Of a stretch of 6,838 bases of DNA, positions 6,001 through 6,838 are shown piece after piece. The notes under the pieces are model-generated. The model made no database searches. It saw only the letters and a program-made list of their open reading frames with translations, and was not told where the DNA came from. Origin of the DNA: an uncultured Oscillospiraceae bacterium (lineage in GTDB: Bacteria; Bacillota; Clostridia; Oscillospirales; Oscillospiraceae). The DNA lies in contig CAKTJA010000069.1 of assembly GCA_934567115.1 (NCBI GenBank), positions 1 to 6,838 of the forward strand. Direction: 5' to 3'. Every line of letters starts with the position of its first letter. Within the stretch, counting starts at the first letter, position 1. The position numbers and the translations under genes were made by a program.

Positions 6001-6838
6001 TAGTCGGGGGTGTGGGCGGTCAGTTCCGCGCCGCCCTCGGTCCGATGGCAGACGCAGGCTTTTTTGTGCCCGGTATCGTCCGCACCGTAATAGGTGTCAT
6101 AAACGCAGCTTTCGTAAGCGCCCGCGCCGTTGGGATTATAGCCGCACAGGGCGCAGGTCCTCAGGTGCCGCTCTTCGCTTTCGTGCTGTGCGTAGCTCCA
6201 CTGATGCGCCGTGCAGCGGGAGAGGGTCACGGACGGCTCTGCCGCTCCGTCCGCCCAGACCTCCGGGTCGCTGCCGGTGGCAACGCACTTGACCTCGTCG
6301 TTGCCGCCCTGCTGATTCCATGTGGTCACATTGGAAAACGCCGTGTCTCTGCCCGTCGCCGTCAGCGTACCGTTCAGCAGCCGGAGCACCGCCAGACCCT
6401 CGCAGGAAAAGGCGGCTCCGCTCTTGTTTGTAACGGTCATTGTTCCGGTCCCGCCGGTCTGTCCGTAGATCGTCAGCGCCTCGGGGCGCCCCTCGGGAAG
6501 CGTAACGCCGCCGCTGACCGTCAGGCTCGCGCCGTCGCAGAGGATGATGCTGGGCATTTTCCCGGAAACGGTCACGCCGCCGTTGATCGTCACACCGCCC
6601 TTGACGACATAGACCCCGCCGTCCTTCCATTCGGTGGTGTCCGGCTCGAGCTGAATGTAGTTTGTCGCCGTGGCGGCCGCCCCGTTTTCGTCCACGTAGG
6701 GCACGGGCACGAGGCCCGGCACGACCTCAACATCCGAGATATTCTGCACATAAAAGTCCGTCGGGAAGGTTCCGTCGGTATGCTGATAGGTATAGCCGGG
6801 GGCAAGAAGGTCGGTGACATACACCCCTTCATTGATCG
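1..6838 (-). CDS. Giant multidomain surface protein, partial at both ends
   Basis: One frame is open across the entire window (first complete codon 6836-6834, last 5-3). It encodes at least 2278 residues with no stop, so both termini lie outside. The order is: Gly/Val-rich beta-strand segment, four composite modules of Cys-rich ribbon plus beta-solenoid, about nine Ig-like domains (MBG/YDG/Big types), a Gly/Ser linker, and a domain that usually precedes SLH repeats. Composition is rich in Gly, Thr, Val, Asp and Ala, as expected of an extracellular beta-rich protein. No transmembrane stretch, LPXTG motif or recognisable active site is seen. The signal peptide would lie beyond 6838 and the anchor before position 1. 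Codons mostly end in G or C, with a more AT-rich patch in M2. The role is probably cell-surface display, adhesion or S-layer association; this is inference from architecture. The coding call is very secure and the function is unknown. Confidence 0.95.
3..239 (-). other. Pre-anchor domain commonly preceding SLH repeats (partial)
   Basis: Residues 2200-2278 include TTTVITPEGEKTVTSAGVSS, then IEEAKKNGEAVKLPTEVEAG and VRIELPKNVGETKIEIPVSN. Recalled family knowledge: the run 'T.T..PDG..T.......KA.EEAK..GE.V.LP......A....V.I.LP.......IPV..V' is common immediately upstream of SLH domains in Firmicutes. The domain continues past position 1, so the anchor itself is not visible. Confidence 0.6.
240..311 (-). 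other. Gly/Ser-rich flexible linker
   Basis: Residues 2176-2199 are almost only Gly and Ser, including six consecutive Gly (2183-2188), ending STETAP. Such linkers separate the stalk from the C-terminal anchoring part in S-layer-attached proteins. The underlying GGC/GGT/TCC repeats are low-complexity DNA and a plausible site of length variation. Confidence 0.85.
312..602 (-). other. MBG-type Ig domain 10
   Basis: Residues 2079-2175 run from NKATVTVTAKDQSIQVGGAV through HYTVSGLVGNDAL and SKTGTYDIVISGA to NYNAIVLKNGTLTVKA. 'A.VTVTA.D.....G...P......V.GLVG.D........G.Y.I...G....NY.......G.LTV' is the MBG-type pattern. It is the last domain of the stalk. Confidence 0.75.
603..863 (-). other. Big_2-like Ig domain 9
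   Basis: Residues 1992-2078 read TDADVTITAAPTVKTYGDA, then LWSWKSSDDKVLKISSINGA, TATVQVVGAGSAKLSVTYS. 'W.SSD..V..I....G.A.V...G.G.A.....YS' is the classic bacterial Ig-like group 2 layout. Confidence 0.75.
864..1073 (-). other. Short Ig-like domain 8 (LPEGWTW type)
   Basis: Residues 1922-1991 contain PTDLIGRKGQTLSTVELPEG, then WTWVDP, GEQKFEADYAGSTNYN and DVEVTVTVTDK. It is a compact spacer of the 'GQ.L..V.LP.GW.W......G...F.A.....NYN....V.VTV' class that usually follows YDG domains. Confidence 0.7.
1074..1328 (-). other. YDG-type Ig-like domain 7
   Basis: Residues 1837-1921 carry DKVYDGTDAA (Tyr1851), then GTDYTADARFDSADAGEG, KTVTVTVTL and NNYELGNSTV. This is a clear YDG domain directly after the GDANHND repeat, the usual order. 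Its N-terminal strand has two cysteines six positions apart (Cys1838 and Cys1844), where I would not expect any from the family pattern. Confidence 0.75.
1329..1589 (-). other. Ig-like domain 6 (GDANHND repeat)
   Basis: Residues 1750-1836 contain the widespread 'GLTY.G..Q.LV.AG....G.MQYSL' opening, then IPTGTDAGEYIVWYRVAGD and ANHNDS, before the strand SIEVRIAK. The YIVWYRVAGDANHND portion lies at about 1365-1412. It is one of the most recognisable stalk repeats of Clostridia surface proteins. Confidence 0.7.
1590..1841 (-). other. MBG-like Ig domain 5
   Basis: Residues 1666-1749 show PTLSADSITYGQRLGDITLSG, then VTGTFRWADAEIRPSVGDG and WRFTPDEALYRETSGTVTV. The 'ITYGQ.L..I.LSG...V.GTF.W......VG......FTP.D...Y' pattern is a familiar stalk repeat in Firmicutes cell-surface proteins. 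Confidence 0.65.
1842..2207 (-). other. Ig-like domain 4
   Basis: Residues 1544-1665 contain REYKLDVSALLRELPEGL, AIRYSLTDGTDETP, GVLTLPIEAVSS, GTIRVRVIPQNYRNFEITV. This resembles a recurring spacer domain in MBG/YDG stalks, ending in 'Y..F.ITV'. Family name uncertain. Confidence 0.5.
2208..2519 (-). other. YDG-type Ig-like domain 3
   Basis: Residues 1440-1543 include DIKDYDGRTVTLTGSALG, then DTDYTVVIDSTDF, AGEGDVTFTVTLKNANYTF and the terminal strand TVRISPAELP. The K.YDG..........DY......G.G..V..TVTL.N.NY order matches the YDG-domain family seen in bacterial surface stalks. Cys1465 or a near neighbour in LDFCYEG is unpaired locally. Confidence 0.65.
2520..2789 (-). other. Ig-like domain 2
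   Basis: Residues 1350-1439 contain VVTLTQPDFTFSPDENG, a central VTLYGQPVPEEAYDI and YTLTVTAKDGSDYINSG, then GWRILPC ending at Cys1439. The plan '..VT..G..V....Y......YT.TV...G.Y..S....W.I' is common in surface-protein Ig-like repeats that sit beside YDG domains. Confidence 0.55.
2790..3131 (-). other. Ig-like domain 1
   Basis: Residues 1236-1349 form a beta-sandwich-like segment: AKLTAAWYKQDGSPLAD, then a GYVYDGGSE stretch, MTIGGTYALFAVLTA and GYELTIGRGD. It links the solenoid array to the stalk. Ig-like assignment rests on strand patterning, without a firm family match; it precedes clearer MBG/YDG-type domains. Confidence 0.5.
3132..3707 (-). repeat. Composite module M4: degenerate ribbon plus beta-solenoid
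   Basis: Residues 1044-1235 are the shortest copy. The ribbon retains only Cys1046, 1056 and 1059 (ACPDA, then GHCVYCNKTV), so a four-Cys site cannot form within this copy alone. The pre-solenoid segment AYNDFNSAVTAWLESGGTMTLY leads to YTLDLNGCELT (Asp1114), LTVQDTSAA and strands such as SRLTLKSGWLGTLTV. The closing motif YVLPDGCYLINEAGQHV sits at residues 1205-1221 (3174-3224). No further ribbon follows, and the protein passes straight into the Ig-like stalk, so M4 marks the C-terminal end of the array. Confidence 0.72.
3708..4331 (-). repeat. Composite module M3: Cys ribbon plus beta-solenoid
   Basis: Residues 836-1043 begin with HDHSY. They carry Cys848, 850, 854, 865 and 868 (CECGKTCTH, then GVCAGCGRVF). 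The pre-solenoid segment GMDAAFEAASDGSTVTVLGG is followed by LTLNLNGKNV (Asn935, the counterpart of the LDLNG Asp in the other copies). Solenoid strands include SLTVTGTGDIDSLYVHK and KVTLTAGTVVSFGGG. The closing motif is weaker here: VLTAGRAFQREDG at residues 1014-1026 (3759-3797). The module is shorter than M2 by about 28 residues. Confidence 0.72.
4332..5039 (-). repeat. Composite module M2: Cys ribbon plus beta-solenoid
   Basis: Residues 600-835 repeat the M1 plan in compact form. The ribbon begins at His600 and has Cys612, 615, 619, 630, 633 and 640 (KKCSICGAPCTH, then GFCTACGDR). The pre-solenoid segment LYQTIQTAQTALQ leads into TVKLLDN, then YTLDLNGFKLT (Asp688) and LTIIDSSEKKTGS. Further strands follow (ATIQDGIY, SIKITGKGTVKI), and the closing motif DLLNPGYAVYLVDGNAG is at residues 777-793 (4458-4508). 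The DNA here is noticeably less GC-rich than its surroundings: rows 4381, 4501, 4561, 4681 and 4801 count 48-52% GC. It also uses otherwise rare codons such as TTA, AGA and ATA. Confidence 0.75.
5040..6215 (-). repeat. Composite module M1: extended Cys-rich ribbons plus beta-solenoid
   Basis: Residues 208-599 are the longest of four tandem modules. The N-terminal third (208-340) carries 13 cysteines at 208, 228, 231, 244, 261, 263, 292, 295, 313, 316, 320, 337 and 340, including CALC, CTVC, CRLC and CEVC pairs and several His. It looks like a string of zinc-ribbon-like or disulfide-bonded knuckles. A segment around 'ETVREALERYRNGGPVVTLL' follows, then LLDLNRHTLSG (Asp405-Asn407). A beta-solenoid comes next (for example NLTLEDVTVTAKTGWAV and ELYIKSGTYKGG). 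The closing motif DMLAGGFTYADADGDP lies at residues 550-565 (5142-5189). Metal binding is inferred from Cys spacing only. The extra ribbons compared with M2-M4 suggest internal duplication of the ribbon. Confidence 0.75.
6321..6629 (-). other. Gly/Val-rich beta-strand segment (YVV..GVTI / ILCDGA / LTIYGQ)
   Basis: Residues 70-172 contain YVVKGGVTINGGVTVSG, then IILCDGASLTVSGGVTL, then LTIYGQTGGTGTMTV. Alternating hydrophobic residues with Gly turns indicate short beta-strands stacked in a solenoid. From memory, the order 'W..G.YVV.G.VTI..VTVSG...LILCDGA.LT...LTIYGQ..GTG' recurs in many large hypothetical surface proteins of gut Firmicutes and has no known enzymatic role. It differs from the LDLNG solenoids of the four modules that follow, so it is a separate building block. 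It is followed by a linker with Trp173 and Cys185 before the first ribbon. Confidence 0.65.
6771..6812 (-). other. Module-closing motif, copy 0 (end of an upstream module)
   Basis: Residues 9-22 read DLLAPGYTYQHTDG. The same 'LL..GY.Y...DG' pattern closes each of the four downstream modules. Its presence at the window edge implies that at least one more module lies upstream, beyond 6838. In repeat proteins of this kind such a segment probably ends the solenoid; that role is inferred. Confidence 0.6.

Noticed and set aside
5811..6215. Possible cytoplasmic zinc-finger or rubredoxin-like protein
   Set aside because: The CxxC pairs sit within a continuous giant beta-rich surface protein. Spacing and surroundings do not match rubredoxin or a DNA-binding finger.
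6136..6630. Minus-strand off-frame open reading frame (164 codons)
   Set aside because: Alternate frame of the same DNA that encodes the beta-strand segment and the first ribbon. Arg-rich with no motif.

Overview
The whole window lies inside one giant protein-coding gene on the minus strand. Codons run from 6836 down to 3 with no stop, giving 2278 complete codons, and neither the start nor the stop codon is present. There is no intergenic space and I see no RNA gene, mobile element, CRISPR array, promoter or terminator. The many plus-strand and off-frame reading frames are shadows of this GC-rich gene.

The organism is probably a GC-rich gut Clostridia member (Oscillospiraceae-like). This is inferred from codon choice (GC-ending codons; TTA, CTA and TCA rare) and from the domain mix: beta-solenoid segments with LDLNG motifs, Cys-rich ribbons, MBG/YDG-type Ig-like domains and a Gly/Ser linker. 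That mix is typical of very large secreted or S-layer-attached proteins in those bacteria. Genus cannot be read from the sequence.

Layout in protein order (high to low coordinates): (A) the end of an upstream module, then a Gly/Val-rich beta-strand segment (6216-6836). (B) Four tandem composite modules, M1 6215-5040, M2 5039-4332, M3 4331-3708 and M4 3707-3132. Each has a CxxC ribbon, a short helix-like segment, a beta-solenoid with an LDLNG-type motif, and a closing 'LL..GY.Y...DG' motif. They shrink in the C-terminal direction (about 392, 236, 208 and 192 residues) and lose ribbon cysteines (13, 6, 5 and 3). (C) A stalk of about nine Ig-like domains (3131-312). (D) A Gly/Ser linker (311-240). 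(E) The start of a domain that in related proteins often precedes S-layer-homology (SLH) repeats (239-3).

The likely picture is an exported surface protein. The solenoid and ribbon modules would be displayed outward, the Ig-like domains would form a stalk, and a cell-wall anchor would lie just past position 1. No catalytic motif was recognised, so the substrate or partner is unknown.
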